DNA of 64,000 bases from Trileptium ribeirensis (lineage: Eukaryota > Nematoda > Enoplea > Enoplida > Thoracostomopsidae), in the NCBI GenBank assembly GCA_030248225.1, contig JASANE010026521.1, positions 1-64,000 on the forward strand, written 5' to 3'. The notes below the pieces were generated by a model. That model did not search any database and had not been told where the DNA came from. It saw nothing but the letters and a program-made list of their open reading frames with translations. The position numbers were made by a program, and so were the translations under genes. Shown one piece after another: positions 41,780-54,072 of the stretch; the stretch's first letter is position 1; each line of letters begins with the position of its first letter.

Positions 41780-43760
41780 TGGCTATCAACAACGTTAAAA
41801 ATCCCATGGCGTGACTCAGGTACGAATATCGGCGACCCCAAATTTTCAGGACGTGCCCTACGCTGTGGCCCGACTGTTGTGCTGTAATGTGGCCGGCAAA
41901 CACACAGCCCAAATATGACAAATGAAATATTGCCAAAGCCGTAAATCCTAAATTGACAAGTAATACCAACGGATGCCGCGCGTTATGCTGATGTCCACAT
42001 GGCCGAACCGACAAATGGTTTTCAGACGCCTTGGAGCCATGTCGCTTTGGTTTCTTACTAGTAGTGACAACAGGATCCTCGCTCGGCTCAGACACAGCAT
42101 TGCCACTGTTCCGACACGATTTGGCCCTCACGCAAGCCGAATACGCACGAGCAAGCTTTTCTCTCAGCGTGTATTCAGCGTACGTATATATTCCCAACGA
42201 AAGCAGCACAGCCGAGAGTTGAAAATTCAAGCCATGCAGGAGTGAACTGGCCGTGTACGTTGCCAAAATTGCAATAAACGTACCGCCAGACATCTGGCTG
42301 TTTTTAATCGGCCGAAAAACATAGTTCCTAAGCCACTGATGCATGGGGATATTCCATCGTGTAACCACGTCGACCAACGATCGCGGAAATTCAACCGTAA
42401 GCGGATCAGCCACACTGAACCAGCCATGCATTCCTTCGGCTCGCCCCAACAAAGGAAACCAGGCAGCAGCGCCTGCAAGCGCTAGGCTGGCTTCGCTCAA
42501 AAGGCACACAAAATAGTGGCTAGTTCGAAACGAATGAGCATCGCGGTAGGCAAGAATCCACCGCCTTCCGGCTACATCGTGATCCGGCAATAGCCAGTCG
42601 ATAAAGCACGTTGAGTAAAGTAGTGACGCTAGGGCGAGGGGGGTTAAAAATAAAAGACCACGAGCGATTGCCCGCATCGAGGCACGTCGATGATGGTCAG
42701 ATGACAGCGTTTTGGGCGAGATGATGTACCGGCAGTGAAAATCGTACGGTGTCCACGGTCCAAATATGGCTGAGCTTGGGCATGTCATATAGCTCAGATA
42801 ACGAACAAAATTGATATCCTTTGGAGTGCGGGTGAGTGGATTATTATTACTCCCACTATCTTCAGACGCAGAAATCTTGAGATCGTTTTGTAAAACCCCG
42901 CTGCAGCCATTTAAACATGTTGAATCGCCGTTTTCGCTGCGTTGGACAGTATTGCCGCCATTTGCGGTCTTACAGATGGTTTTAACTATGCGGAGATTAT
43001 CGAGCTTCGTAATGCCGAAGGCGTCTTCAGAATTGTCGGCCGACGAAGACGTGCAGCCCGAATCGAATGCGACCGAAACCGCTTTCATAATAGCAATCAT
43101 CAGAGGACCACGAAGCTTCGTAAACGCTATCGCATCAAGAAACATCAGCTGTAACGCCACACACCCGGCGAAGCTCACTAAAGCCCAAACCATCCCGAAT
43201 ACATGTTGTTTGTGCTTTGAGGCCAAGGAAATGCCAGCCCGCAACGCACATCGGTTAAACGCCCAACTAGCACCAATATAGCCGGCAAAAATTGCCAAAT
43301 GCATCGGCTCCAAAAACCGAGCCATCGCCGCAGCACCCAGCGTAGCTGACGCTAGCGCTCCGGTAGTTGGTGGCAGGAATCGGAGATAGGTCGACGCGTG
43401 TACAAGTAGCGAATAGGCTAAAATTATATAGACTTGGCCGAGGCCATCGCTTCCAATGTCGCCATCTTCAGGGTCGGTCCCAACAGTAGTACCAAATAGG
43501 ACCGGTTTAATACAGTTCCGATACAGGGACATAAGAGGAGGTCGCCGTCGACCAACACCCAAATCGTATTGACCATTAAAGCGGAACGACGGCGCAGGAG
43601 TAGTGTCAAAATCGGACTCACTTTGGAGATACTCGCCTCCGTACAGCTCGTCGTAATAGTCAGCGTCGGAAAGAAACGGATGGTGCCCATCTGAATATCT
43701 TCCAGCTTCACTTTCGTCATCCGCATACATATCATCAAAATAATCAAAATCATAGGCCAT
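41769..43760 (-). CDS. PORCN: Protein-serine O-palmitoleoyltransferase Porcupine (MBOAT family), intronless
   Basis: 663 codons, uninterrupted. Porcupine sits in the ER membrane and attaches palmitoleate to a serine of Wnt proteins, which Wnt export and receptor binding require. The C-terminal half matches the family closely: IFGPWTPY (332-339), SHYFVCLLSEASLALAGA (414-431), EFPRSLVDVVTRWNIPMHQW (457-476) with the conserved Asn470, LLHGLNFQLSAVLLSLG (507-523) with the catalytic His509, then SACVRAKSC and AIFHLSYLG (610-618). Multiple hydrophobic segments are evident. Unusual are an acidic, Tyr/Asp-rich N-terminal extension of about 100 residues and a hydrophilic insertion of about 80 residues (about 235-315) before the FGPW block. 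The start ATG (AATAATGGC) is followed at once by the acidic tail. Vertebrate PORCN is split into many exons, so this may be a retrocopy or a lineage-specific intron loss. Confidence 0.92.
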   Translation of the reverse strand: MAYDFDYFDDMYADDESEAGRYSDGHHPFLSDADYYDELYGGEYLQSESDFDTTPAPSFRFNGQYDLGVGRRRPPLMSLYRNCIKPVLFGTTVGTDPEDGDIGSDGLGQVYIILAYSLLVHASTYLRFLPPTTGALASATLGAAAMARFLEPMHLAIFAGYIGASWAFNRCALRAGISLASKHKQHVFGMVWALVSFAGCVALQLMFLDAIAFTKLRGPLMIAIMKAVSVAFDSGCTSSSADNSEDAFGITKLDNLRIVKTICKTANGGNTVQRSENGDSTCLNGCSGVLQNDLKISASEDSGSNNNPLTRTPKDINFVRYLSYMTCPSSAIFGPWTPYDFHCRYIISPKTLSSDHHRRASMRAIARGLLFLTPLALASLLYSTCFIDWLLPDHDVAGRRWILAYRDAHSFRTSHYFVCLLSEASLALAGAAAWFPLLGRAEGMHGWFSVADPLTVEFPRSLVDVVTRWNIPMHQWLRNYVFRPIKNSQMSGGTFIAILATYTASSLLHGLNFQLSAVLLSLGIYTYAEYTLREKLARAYSACVRAKSCRNSGNAVSEPSEDPVVTTSKKPKRHGSKASENHLSVRPCGHQHNARHPLVLLVNLGFTALAIFHLSYLGCVFAGHITAQQSGHSVGHVLKIWGRRYSYLSHAMGFLTLLIAKCI

Positions 43761-44114
43761 TATTAAAAGGACAGGATAATCAAATAACCAAAAAAAATAT
43801 TTAGTCCATCTAGTGATATCCTAAAACAACATTACTCAAATAAACGTCATTATCTCTGAATAAACAATTACATGGACCAGATTTTTGTTTAAAGATGTAC
43901 GGATACACCATGATAATCCAGTTATAATTCCTGAACTCGCAAAAAAATTGTGTGAGAAAACTCATTTCATAGTAGGTTAATATTATAGGTCCCAAAAAGT
44001 ATTCCAATAAAGCGCACAATATCGTAGTTTTTGAACTTTTAGGACTGCGAGTTTGAAATATTGCAAATACAAACCGCTATTTTTTGCAAAATCAAACATT
44101 TTTCAAATTCATTG
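43761..44114. other. Upstream region of the Porcupine gene
   Basis: AT-rich. No clear TATA box or splice acceptor was seen, so promoter and 5' UTR remain undefined. Confidence 0.35.
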
Positions 44115-44308
44115 AAATTTCGGGTCATGTCCAGTTTCGCATTCCCTTTAACAGCGGAGGGTGGAACAGAACTTGACATGAGTAATCTAGGCAAAAATCG
44201 ACAGTTATAAATCGTGAGCCCAGGCTAAGCTTAGGCATAGTCGAAGGTATCGAGAAGCAAAATATGATACGATTATTCCAGGGGAAAACTCGACATGACC
44301 TGAAATTT
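44115..44308. mobile_element. MITE, family B copy 2
   Basis: Near-perfect inverted ends (AAATTTCGGGTCATGTCCAG and CGACATGACCTGAAATTT) with CCCAGGCTAAGCTTAGGC inside, as at 22894-23070. Confidence 0.65.
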
Positions 44309-45837
44309 CTATCCAAAGATTACACTTTTGCTGATATAGATTTCTGACTGACAAGACTAGAAAACATTGAACGCCAGTCATGTACACAATGAGAACAGAA
44401 ACCCAACAGCATATATCCTGACGCCCCGAGGTTTGATGGGGATAGCCGGGGTCAGAGAAGGAAAGATGAGTCGCCACCAGAAGTACATATGGGTTTGGTG
44501 ACTGCGGGCCTCCAGGGAAGGGGTATGTTGGTTCACTCCGGGGGAGGGGTTACACCTTGACTCTGGGGTGGAGTCCAACACCTCAGGTGGTAGCCTCCTA
44601 AACCCCTGCTTCGGCATGTATGCCCAACAGCTAAAAAATTGAGCTATCAATCTGTGATAACATTTTGCCTACAGTTATCGCACCGGGTAGAAAACATCAA
44701 ACCCACCTTTCCGAACACGTGGGCTTTTACCCGAACAAAGGCTCTCTTCTGCACTGTATCCGACATAATAGATCAGCATCTTCTGTCTTCTACTTTGCCT
44801 GCTCACCTGTTCAGCAGAGACACGATGGAAACTGAAGTCTCTGAATCGAAACGCAACCCCAGCTCTCCCATGACGATTGCTATAAAATCCCACTATGAAT
44901 CCGACCAGAAAAGCGTAAGACTGGGAAAATGATGTTGGACTGCTTTGTGGAGAACGTTCATGCCGTGGACCAGAACACACAAAATACCGGACAGCAGATG
45001 TGTTCCTTTTCGCAACGGTTTCATGTGCAGTACGTCCAATTTGCTTGTAATCCATGGGCAAGCGGCTACACAGGATGACAAAGCTACTTTCAGTACACAG
45101 CCAAATGGCTTACATTTAACACTTACGTACTTGTGTCCAGGACGGTAGTGTCTGGCTAAGGCCTGGCCGAAAAAGCAGTTGTAATACGTCTGTATATAAT
45201 AAAGTTTTGCCGGCCAGATATTCAACTGTTCGACGTATTTGGCATAATTATACATGTTTTTTGGAAATTGTCTTGTCACTAGGTCACTACCGTGACCGGG
45301 TCACCTGGCCATCGCCGGGTGGCAGGGTCCGCGGTCCATCTGCTATGGAGCTTCACAAATTCCTGTCGGAATACAAAATATTTTAATTTAAAAATGTATT
45401 CGCACGGAAATTCTGAATCCCCTCGAGAATTTGGGAATGACCCCAGGAATTAATTGGGCCAACAACACAGTACAATTATGTAATAATTCGCAAACGATAC
45501 ATTTCCAATGCTTGCGCTTAACGGTTTCCACAAAACCGGGTGTAGTATGGCGTCGTACTTGAATCTATCCGATGTTTACCGTTTTCATCTTTGAATTTTT
45601 CAACGTGGCTACAAACTGTGTAAAGATTAGAGTCTATATCCGTTTCATAATGTGCAACTAAATTTAAAATGATCCCGCTGACCATACTATTTTGTTTTTT
45701 GTAAATTTCGTCATTGAACATTTTGTAGTCGGTCCGAAAATGCTAGCCTTTGTTCGTAAATATCAGATTTGTTCACGAGCAGAATTTTGTCTGAGTTCAG
45801 TTAACAAGGGTCTTGTGTTTGCAAACACTAATTGATA
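44309..45837. other. Intergenic with unrecognised coding-like stretches
   Basis: 44400-44620 is GC-rich (CTCCGGGGGAGGGGTTACACC), perhaps a retroelement remnant. Minus ORFs at 44675-45061 (128 codons) and 44893-45279 (128 codons) overlap in different frames; neither shows a known domain. Confidence 0.3.
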
Positions 45838-46278
45838 AATAATAGGGACGTTCCGTTTACAGTGCATGGACTGGGTCTGCACAAAAAAGAGGACACAAAA
45901 GTTAAAATAGAGGACATATACATCAGCGGTCCCAGTAAGGATGGAGAAGCGGCCGCCTCTCTAAAGCTTTTGGATCGAATTATTTCCCCATAAATTTGCA
46001 TTATTTTCGCATCATGTGACAAGTCAGTTCTGAGATAAATTTTTGGGATCGCTAGTGAAGACATTGGATATTTCAAATAACACAACCTATTTTTCTTTGG
46101 TTTCTCAACTAGCTTCAGGTCTTCATAGTAGTTTCCACAATTCAGCACGCAATTCCGCCAATGTGGCACTCGCTGTTGATATTTTAGGATTTGCAGCCGT
46201 GACAGCTTCAGTCGAACACGCCATTTAAAATTAGATAGGCCCTTCTGACAAGAACTTGGACAGTCTGATAGTCCAAGG

Positions 46279-46672
46279 TGGTTAACCGAGTTGAATCTCA
46301 ATTTGTACATGCAAGGTTTTTGTTCAGTGCCACTGGTGAGATCTTAGCAAACTCTTTGTTGGATTTCGTATCCGAAAACAAACTGAACCTGCCTCATATT
46401 CTGAAGCTGGGTGAGCTGAGGAAAACACCACATGCAGTGGAATTCCGCGTTTGGAGCAACTACACCTGCTAAAGAGGACACATGAAACTGAGATAAGTGA
46501 TGCAGAAGGAACTGTTTGCTTCTTGATCTGGCACGTTGTCGTTTCGTCGAAAAAAATGGAAAACCATAGATTGGACGCATGCACTTCATCTGGCACCACT
46601 GATTTGAGAAATGGGGCGATTCCGAAGTTTATACTGCATGGCAATTTATACAGATGCATCTTAAAGTCATGA
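46279..46672. pseudogene. Rearranged hAT-like (DUF4371-type) transposase fossil
   Basis: On the minus strand (46495-46659) FGIAPFLKSVV and SNLWFSIFFDETTTCQIKKQ resemble the FxISFDEST-type catalytic region of hAT-like domesticated and transposon proteins. On the plus strand (46310-46450) ATGEILANSLLDFVSENKLN followed by LPHILKLG resembles the part that normally comes next. The two pieces therefore lie in opposite orientation, implying an internal inversion. Recognition is from memory of the family pattern and is weak. Confidence 0.35.
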
Positions 46673-47481
46673 GCTGTCTAAACACTCCGTATTAATTTTG
46701 GTTTGCATAAAAAGTTTAGGCCAGGCCCGACCTGGCCAGTGAGAAAATACAAATTTTTGGTTCATTCCCGGGCTCTGATCCCAACATGTATTTCTTAATG
46801 TAGGATATTTCTTAATTTTGCATAGTTTTGTTATGCTGATTTTTTGGGTTCAACGACATTTTCTTTGTCAGGCTAAAAAAGAGGAAATAGAGGACAGTTT
46901 TGGAAATACAGGACATATTCATGACATGCGTTTATGACGTCAAATATACATTAAATTTGTTCGCGAACAGAGACGAATCCTATTTCAACGCTATAAAAAG
47001 TTGCTAAACTGTACCAAACCGAATGCAAATCTGTAAAGTCTGCGCTAGCAATGAACCAAATCGAATGGTTCCGCATCGGGAATCGCATAATAGGATGGTT
47101 AGCGGTGTCAACTTAAGTTTAGTCACGCATAATGGATCCGAAAAGCTATTACAAAATTGAATGGAATACGGAAATGGCAAAGTCGCTTTTACTGAAACCG
47201 TTTCTAATTTGAGAGGGTGCCTCAGCCTGTCTCGCCTGCGATTCCTCAGGCAGAGATGGAGGTCACGCAGAAGTTGCGCTGCCAGAGAAAACGCAATTTT
47301 TTCTTCCAAAATCACAGTTTGCAAAATGACACTTGTTTGATATTTTTTCATAAATCGAACCGACGCTGATCTCTGATTTTCCAAAAAATTTATACTCTCT
47401 TGAACATAATGAAAAATTGCACTCTTAGTCATACAGCCACGTAGTTCGCTTCAAACAAAGCACGTGCTTTTTATGTACTAT
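46673..47481. other. Intergenic
   Basis: A 142-codon minus ORF (47004-47432) has no recognised domain. GAGGACA words around 45890 and 46900 may mark debris of the hAT-like fossil. Confidence 0.3.
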
Positions 47482-47811
47482 CAAGGCTGTATTACGGAAA
47501 AGTATTACAATTCCCTGCACTCACACGTAAACCCGTCTTTGGTGACACGGGTGTTTTAGGCCTCACCCCCCCGCCCGCAGTTTTTTGTTGGGGGGGGGGG
47601 GGGGGGGTGGGGGTAGGTGTGATTGCCCCAATTTCTGTGGTGGGGTTATAAGCAGCTGCTGGTTCAACCGACCCCCATCCGAGAAATTGGGAGGGCGAGG
47701 TCCGACCTACCCCAATACTGGGGGGTTAGGCCGAAACCGCCCGTGTCACCAAACACGGGTTAACGTGTGAGTGCAGGGAAGTGACATACTCTTGCACTTA
47801 ATGCACTCTTG
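47482..47811. mobile_element. Foldback element with G/C tracts, copy 2
   Basis: Shares AATTCCCTGCACTCAC/GTGAGTGCAGGGAAGT, CGTGTCACCAAACACGGG and GTTAGGCCGAAACCGCCCGTG with 33057-33413. The centre has a run of 18 Gs followed by further G blocks (about 47593-47613). Flanks GTACTAT and GCACTTT may be a decayed 7-bp duplication. Confidence 0.7.
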
Positions 47812-48339
47812 GCACTTTTGATATCGTTTATGCAGTAGCTATCAAAAGAAATAGAAAGTTCGAGCTTCCTAGAAATTCTAATTGAGACAAGGTACGTTTC
47901 GGAAAACGTCGCATTGCTATCAAAAGCCACTCTATATAAATAAATGCAAAGCAAAATGAGTGACGAGTTGAAAAATTTTAATCCCAGAGCTAACATTTAA
48001 CAAATACTTTGTATTAGCAGTCAAACACTAGGACAAAGAATATTCTTAAAAATATCAAACGCATGGAGGAAAAAGCTGTGAGCAACGCTTTGAAACTACT
48101 AAAAATCCGATAACGCACGCGTAAAACGATGTAAAACACACTAAGAGTTGCATGAGGTAAACTGTATGCTTAGTCACTTGAGCCACAGCCAGAATAACCA
48201 TAGCATTGCAGTCGTCGCCGAAATCGCACTGGATGCTGCAAAGCGAGAAATCACGGCACGCAGACTACATCTCTCTAACGCTACGAAACACGAAGAAATT
48301 TTAAGAATCGAAACTGGAACATTCGATGTATAAACATTT
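47812..48339. other. Intergenic
   Basis: Nothing recognised; a 61-codon plus ORF (48148-48333) runs up to the MITE edge. Confidence 0.35.
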
Positions 48340-48532
48340 GGCCCCATGTCACCTCTAGGGGCCAAACGCTATAACGCTACAAAAAAAAGAACAGCTTAGA
48401 GCGGGGGGCGGCAGCCCCACTTCGGCTTAGTGTAAGTCTCATAAAAGGAGCTTAGCTTAGGGTAAGGCGTAGCATAGCGAGAACGGCGTGGCCTGCATTT
48501 TATTTCCGCCCCTAAAGGCTACATCGGCCCCC
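48340..48532. mobile_element. MITE, family A copy 2
   Basis: Ends GGCCCCATGTCACCTCTAGG and CCTAAAGGCTACATCGGCCC are inverted; the interior has AAAAGAACAGCTTAGAGCG and GCGAGAACGGCGTGGCC as in copy 1. Confidence 0.65.
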
Positions 48533-50144
48533 ACTTGTAACAGCGGTAAAAGAAAACGCGGAACTATATCTTGTATGTAAATTTTACGGGAAAAGGTACT
48601 GCGACTTGTCTACGGAAACAGTTCGGATACGATAAAAGAAGACGTCAAAACCCTTCCGAACCAGCACTGGTAAATAAACTCCACAAAACAATGACACCAT
48701 GACCAAATTTTGGGAAAACAAGCCACATCTAACCTAAACACACGCCACTCTACTTACAGCTACAACACAGACTAAAACTCTCAACTGAAAATCACCATAA
48801 AATCGGTATAATCGCTCTTTACCTCAAAAATAATCAACCATAAAAGTCTTTACGTGAAACCATTTTATTCACAATTATATTCCATATATAATATACGTTT
48901 ATGTATATATTTGACATTTGCCCATATATGTATATATCTGCTTATTATTATGCGTCGTTCACATTAAGTTGCGTGCACCTGCTGCACACGGTTAAGCAAA
49001 GTGTAACGAACACAGCAGTTGTCGCTACAATGTAACTTCGATCTTATATGTCGCTACAAGCTTCGTGCAACAGTTGGCGCTTTATAACGTCGTTTGTAGC
49101 GAGCATTGCGATTGACATTACACGGCTTGTAACAACGTTTGAAATCGTTTGAAATGAATTGAAATTATAATATGCAGCAAATGTATTTTGATATTTTAAA
49201 GAGAATCTGTAGGGAGACTTCATAAAACAAATATATATACGCACATTTAGTTAACTGTCTAACTAAGGGCGTAGCTAGTAAAAAATTTCGGGGGGCAATG
49301 GTCTGGTTCAGGCCAAGATCATATGTTGCTTCGTTCCTCCGGCAGGTGTGTTTCTGCCCCGCAGGGCTGAATTTTAAATTGTTAAAGTGAAAAACGCAAT
49401 TTCCAGGCTACTTCAACAGGAAAAGTGCAGTCAGCTGAGAAAATTTTTACTAAGTGGGGTCATTGGTAATTTTTAAGGTCAAAAAAATTCGGGGGATTTC
49501 CACCCCTTCCCCCTGGCTCGCCCCTGTGTCTAATTCATTACATATATTTAATTTATACTAGCCCCAAACCTAGCATATTCTGGGGCGAGCCTTCGACTAG
49601 CTGCGCGCTAGCTCGTGGGCGCCGGAGTTCGGCCAGCGCAGATCTTTATTTACGATGAAAACCAACAATATTCTATTTTAATTTTTTTATCTGTTTCAAC
49701 TTTTAAATTTCTCGTGTTTCGTGTAAAATTCGATTCGGCACGCCGAGACAAATTAAAAGGTGTAAAAATGAACTTGATCAAGCGATGGCTCAAAAGCTAC
49801 ATGGGAAACGGAATTTAGAAACTAAATTCTATTTTCCATAAAAAGTATAGATAATATATAAAACAAATGTTAAAAGGAGCAAGTAACACAGAGCCGTATA
49901 TATATTTATACCTAACAAGCGGCCAACGTAGCTGGCCACAATTCGCGCCAGCTTCGGAACCGCAGACATTTTTTCATTTTTTGTATCACAATTACACATT
50001 TTCTAATCAATGTATGCGTACATTTACAAAAAGGCGATTAGAAATTTTCAAGTGAACAAGACAAAATCAGACAATAAAATAGACATGACGTTAAGGCTAA
50101 ACACGAGAATAGATACTTCCCAACAAGCCTTAATTAATACCTAG
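48533..50144. other. Intergenic
   Basis: Mostly AT-rich with a (TATA) patch near 48880-48940. GC-rich scraps at 49290-49370 and 49580-49640 look like repeat remnants. No gene recognised. Confidence 0.35.
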
Positions 50145-50325
50145 TAACACTTACATAGGCCCTTAGTGGCAATACGTTATATATACCCTTAGAAAAAAAG
50201 AACAGCTTAGAGCGAGGGGCTCGGGGGGCAGCAGCCTTCCCCCCACCCCGACTTAAGCTTAGACTTTAGTTTATATCGAGAACGACATGGCATACATTAC
50301 ACTTTGTCTCAGGGTTACCTTGCCC
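50145..50325. mobile_element. MITE, family A copy 3
   Basis: Interior AGAAAAAAAGAACAGCTTAG and ATCGAGAACGACATGGCA match copies 1 and 2. The right end is clear (TCAGGGTTACC); the left end is diverged. Related half-copies may lie at 50520-50610 and 52600-52700. Confidence 0.55.
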
Positions 50326-51387
50326 ATTTATATAATAGGTGCGTATCGTACCATCACAATTTACTAAATATCCATTTTAAGGAACCCCAAAAATTGTCAT
50401 GACCCCGAAAATAACTATAAGCTGGGGGCTTACAGTTTCCTATCTATATATGTTTGCTATGCCTAAACGTCTACTGACTGCCTCACTATACAATTCAGTT
50501 CCGGCTGTATATAAGTTGCGGTTTGCTGCGATAACAGTCGTAATTATCGATAACGGCATAGCATGCATTTCACTGCTGCTCCTAAATGTTAGTCCGGTAG
50601 GCTTATAAAAGGTTAGCTTAAATAAGTATCGATTTTTTCGGAAAACAGTTCCGTATAAATTACACTTTATCTTGTTAACAAATTCCTTTTTTTAATTAAT
50701 CGTAGACTTCGACATCCAATATTATATAGATAAAATCATTTTAGTTTTGTTTTTCACAATGCCAAGAAATTCACTAAAGCAAATTTGGCCAACCTGTTGG
50801 AAGAAGGAATACTGGTCCCCAGATGTTAACCAACGTGACCATCTCAGCATTGGTATAAAATACTTGATGCAACACTGCAGTTTAACCTGACAACACCGGG
50901 TTAATTCAAACGCGAAAAATCACTGTATATGTGATTCACATAATTATTGGGTCATATACCACATGATGGTGGCGACAATTATGGCGAAAAATACAAAAGC
51001 TATTATTGACCCTTGATATTTTAAGGAATGGATTACAACAAAAATAGTACTATTACATCAACATATCACTAGGACACCATAAAAATAATTATGGAACGGT
51101 CCATGTTTTTTTATTAAATTAACAATTATATATCATTACCCATCATCATCTACAAGATTTACACGCAAGTTTGCCAAAGGATGGAAGCAATAGTACCCTG
51201 AGGCTGTGTTTTCACCGGCAACGATAGCCAGCTCGGCCAATAAAACACGGTTGCTATTTAACCTAGTCGTACTGATAACAATAAATTACCGCTCTGTTGA
51301 TGAGAGACTTTCGAGTAGGCTAAACGCCTTAATGTCACGATATTTTTTATTTTCCTCAGGGCATTGAATACCATCAATAAGCAATAA
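50326..51387. other. Intergenic
   Basis: No gene recognised. Confidence 0.35.
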
Positions 51388-51823
51388 CTAGGCTAACGAT
51401 TGTTGTATACTAAAGTAAAGGAACTAGCCTAGTATCAGATCGTCCGATTGGTGTTTGGTGCCAGAACTAAAACTTTTATGACAAGAAGGGAATTGGACCA
51501 GTCCAGACAACATACCTAAGGAACCCAAGACACTAGGCTAACGATTGTTGTATACTAAAGTAAAGGAACTAGCCTAGTATCAGATCGTCCGATTGGTGTT
51601 TGGTGCCAGAACTAAAACTTTTATGACAAGAAGGGAATTGGACCAGTCCAGACAACACACCTAAGGAACCCAAGACAAATCTAATTTTTAACAGAATGTT
51701 GACAGAGTTGTGAAGATGCATTTTCCAGGAATTGGACCAGTCCAGACAACACACCTAAGGAACCCAAGACAAATCTAATTTTTAACAGAATGTTGACAGA
51801 GTTGTGAAGATGCATTTTCCAGG
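51388..51823. repeat. Compound tandem duplication
   Basis: A 145-bp unit (GGCTAACGATTGTTGTATAC and onward) is duplicated near 51391 and 51536. Its tail, plus AACAGAATGTTGACAGAGTT, is then duplicated again with a shorter period of roughly 90 bp. The stepwise nested copies are nearly identical, so recent. Confidence 0.8.
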
Positions 51824-52356
51824 TAAGGGGCTCCATGGCATAATGTGAAAAAACATTTCCTACAATCTAAATCCGTAAGTGGAACAATAAACTTCGTTCC
51901 GTTAAATTGTTGCTTTACACAATACTTAAAGTCCCCAATCTTGAATGACGTACTGAGGTGTAAATAGAGTCAAAGTATTCATTCGCAGCCTGTGCCATTA
52001 CAGAAAGCACCATGGGTGCGAAGTATGCTAACAGCTTATAACAGAAAAATAAAGAGTTTATGTTCACAAAAAATCTGAAGCTTTCCAGCTTTATGGACAT
52101 CTAAACACTGATCATTTCATGCTGAATACATGACCCCCAATCGATACATAAGATCCATAAACTATAGTAACACATCTTACCTTTAGTAATATCGTGCCAT
52201 TGACATATATTACAGCATTACACTTTTCACACGTTGCTCTATTCGTTTGCGCTCTGTTAAAATTCTGTTTTTATCAGAATCTGTGAAAAAAATAAAAAAA
52301 TTACAGAAAAGACATCTTATTCCTGAGGCAAAAATTAACACCTACAGCTTCCAATA
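51824..52356. other. Intergenic
   Basis: Nothing recognised. Confidence 0.35.
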
Positions 52357-52419
52357 GGGTTGCCACAATTTTAGGGCTGCCAAGCTATATACCGTTTTTA
52401 AAGGTTGTGGCAACCCTGT
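52357..52419. mobile_element. Short inverted-repeat element (about 63 bp)
   Basis: AGGGTTGCCACAA and TTGTGGCAACCCT are perfect 13-bp inverses around a 37-bp centre. Confidence 0.5.
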
Positions 52420-54072
52420 TCTGGCTGTTTCTCAACATGGGCATCCTACTGCGTTACGAACAAATATTAAGGCAGTGGTCGCGAAAAAATATGGGAATAG
52501 CAATTGAAGAGCTTTCTCAAACGATTTTGTTTTTACTCCTGCCTCTACTTAGCGCTACGGTAAGAATCTTCTATCCAGCTGTTATCCTTACGGTTGGCTT
52601 CAGGGTTATATAAAGGTCAAGCCAGAATAACGTCTTATTATATCGAGAACGGACGGATTGACTTATCTGCAATAATAAGTTTCTCAGGGTTATTCTAAGC
52701 CAGAGGTTTTGAAAATAAAAAACTATGAAATACACGACTTTATATAATTTCACTATAATATAGATTTCTATTATCAAACATAGCAAACAAAAATATTAGG
52801 GACATAGCAAACTCTTCCAATCGCGGAGAGGGCCGGTCGGTCGATTAGGGTCAATTTACAATAACATAATGAGTTAATTTTTTTACGCTTGTCAGTAAAA
52901 ACCGGACGTGCCTAATCCCAACGCGTCCTTGCGACGCCCCGGTAAATACAGAATGCGCCAGAATTGAACTTTACCTTTCAAACGTGCAGCGGTGGTAATT
53001 TCTGGTGGTTGCTGTCAATTAATACCAAAATACCCACAATACTATGGATTAGTAAGAGCTGTTTGACAAAAAAACAAATACAACAACAACAAAGAAAAAG
53101 GACACTTGAGAAGAAAAATAAATAATAAAACAATGAGGAACTATATAAGTACTAAAAGCCGACAATAATAGCCTCCTAGACAATTATCCTTTTTACATGG
53201 CTCAATAGACCCAATAGGTCCCTGGATCTGAAATCGTATATCCAGTCCATAGCGCGCTAAACCCCAGCTCCTCAATAACACGGTGTTTGGCTAGAAACGT
53301 CGGAGAGTCCGTAACAGTTCTCAACATCGATTTCATTTTTCATTGACCCGTGCCAACTCAGCTATCGAAGTCTGAGCCAAACTTTAACTTTTTTGGTTCT
53401 TCGGGTACGTCAGCTTGCTGCGGACACAAATAGAAGCAAGTCACCTTTAGCGAAAAAGTATTAGTAGCCGTTCAAAATAATTGTTATTCGCTACCGATTT
53501 GCCATTATTTCTGTCCGTATCGATACATTAGGGGCACAGGGGCAAACCTGGTTGTATCCAGAGACACATTTTACGCGAAACATAAAATGCAAAAGAAGCT
53601 TACTGGTCTTCACGAACCACATACATCTATCACTCTAACAAAAGACTGTAGCAGTGGTCTGAACACAAGACAAACCTGAATCAAAATGTATAAAAATATT
53701 CACTTGAAGACTCAATTACAAACCTAGTTGGTGTATATAAAACAGATATAATTTTAGATTCTGGAGGTAAAAACTAAATACATAGCTACAATTAAGTCTG
53801 ATTACACAAAATCTACTAAAACAGACTCTTAAAGAATAAGTCTGTAGCTGGATAGTACGCAAGGCACTTGGACTGCCAGCACCGAGGCTAAAGCCCAACA
53901 CACAGGATCAGGACTAGGAAAGCTAACACAATTTCCGATACCCACTAGCTGATCAGGAGCTATTCAACAAAGTGCTTTCCAAAAAATGACAAGCCACATG
54001 TGCGAAATCATATTCAAATTATAATAATAATTTAAAGACTAATGCTAAGCTAAAAATTTACGTACATAGCGT
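52420..54072. other. Intergenic
   Basis: Contains possible family A MITE debris at 52600-52700; otherwise no gene recognised. Confidence 0.3.

Noticed and set aside
44260..44300. A 2A-like reading (GHVEFSPG) on the minus strand
   Set aside because: It falls in the inverted end of a family B MITE (GGTCATGTCGAGTTTTCCCC) and lacks the NPGP core; chance resemblance.
48148..48333. 61-codon plus ORF with regular helical composition
   Set aside because: Too short, no homology recognised, and it abuts a MITE.
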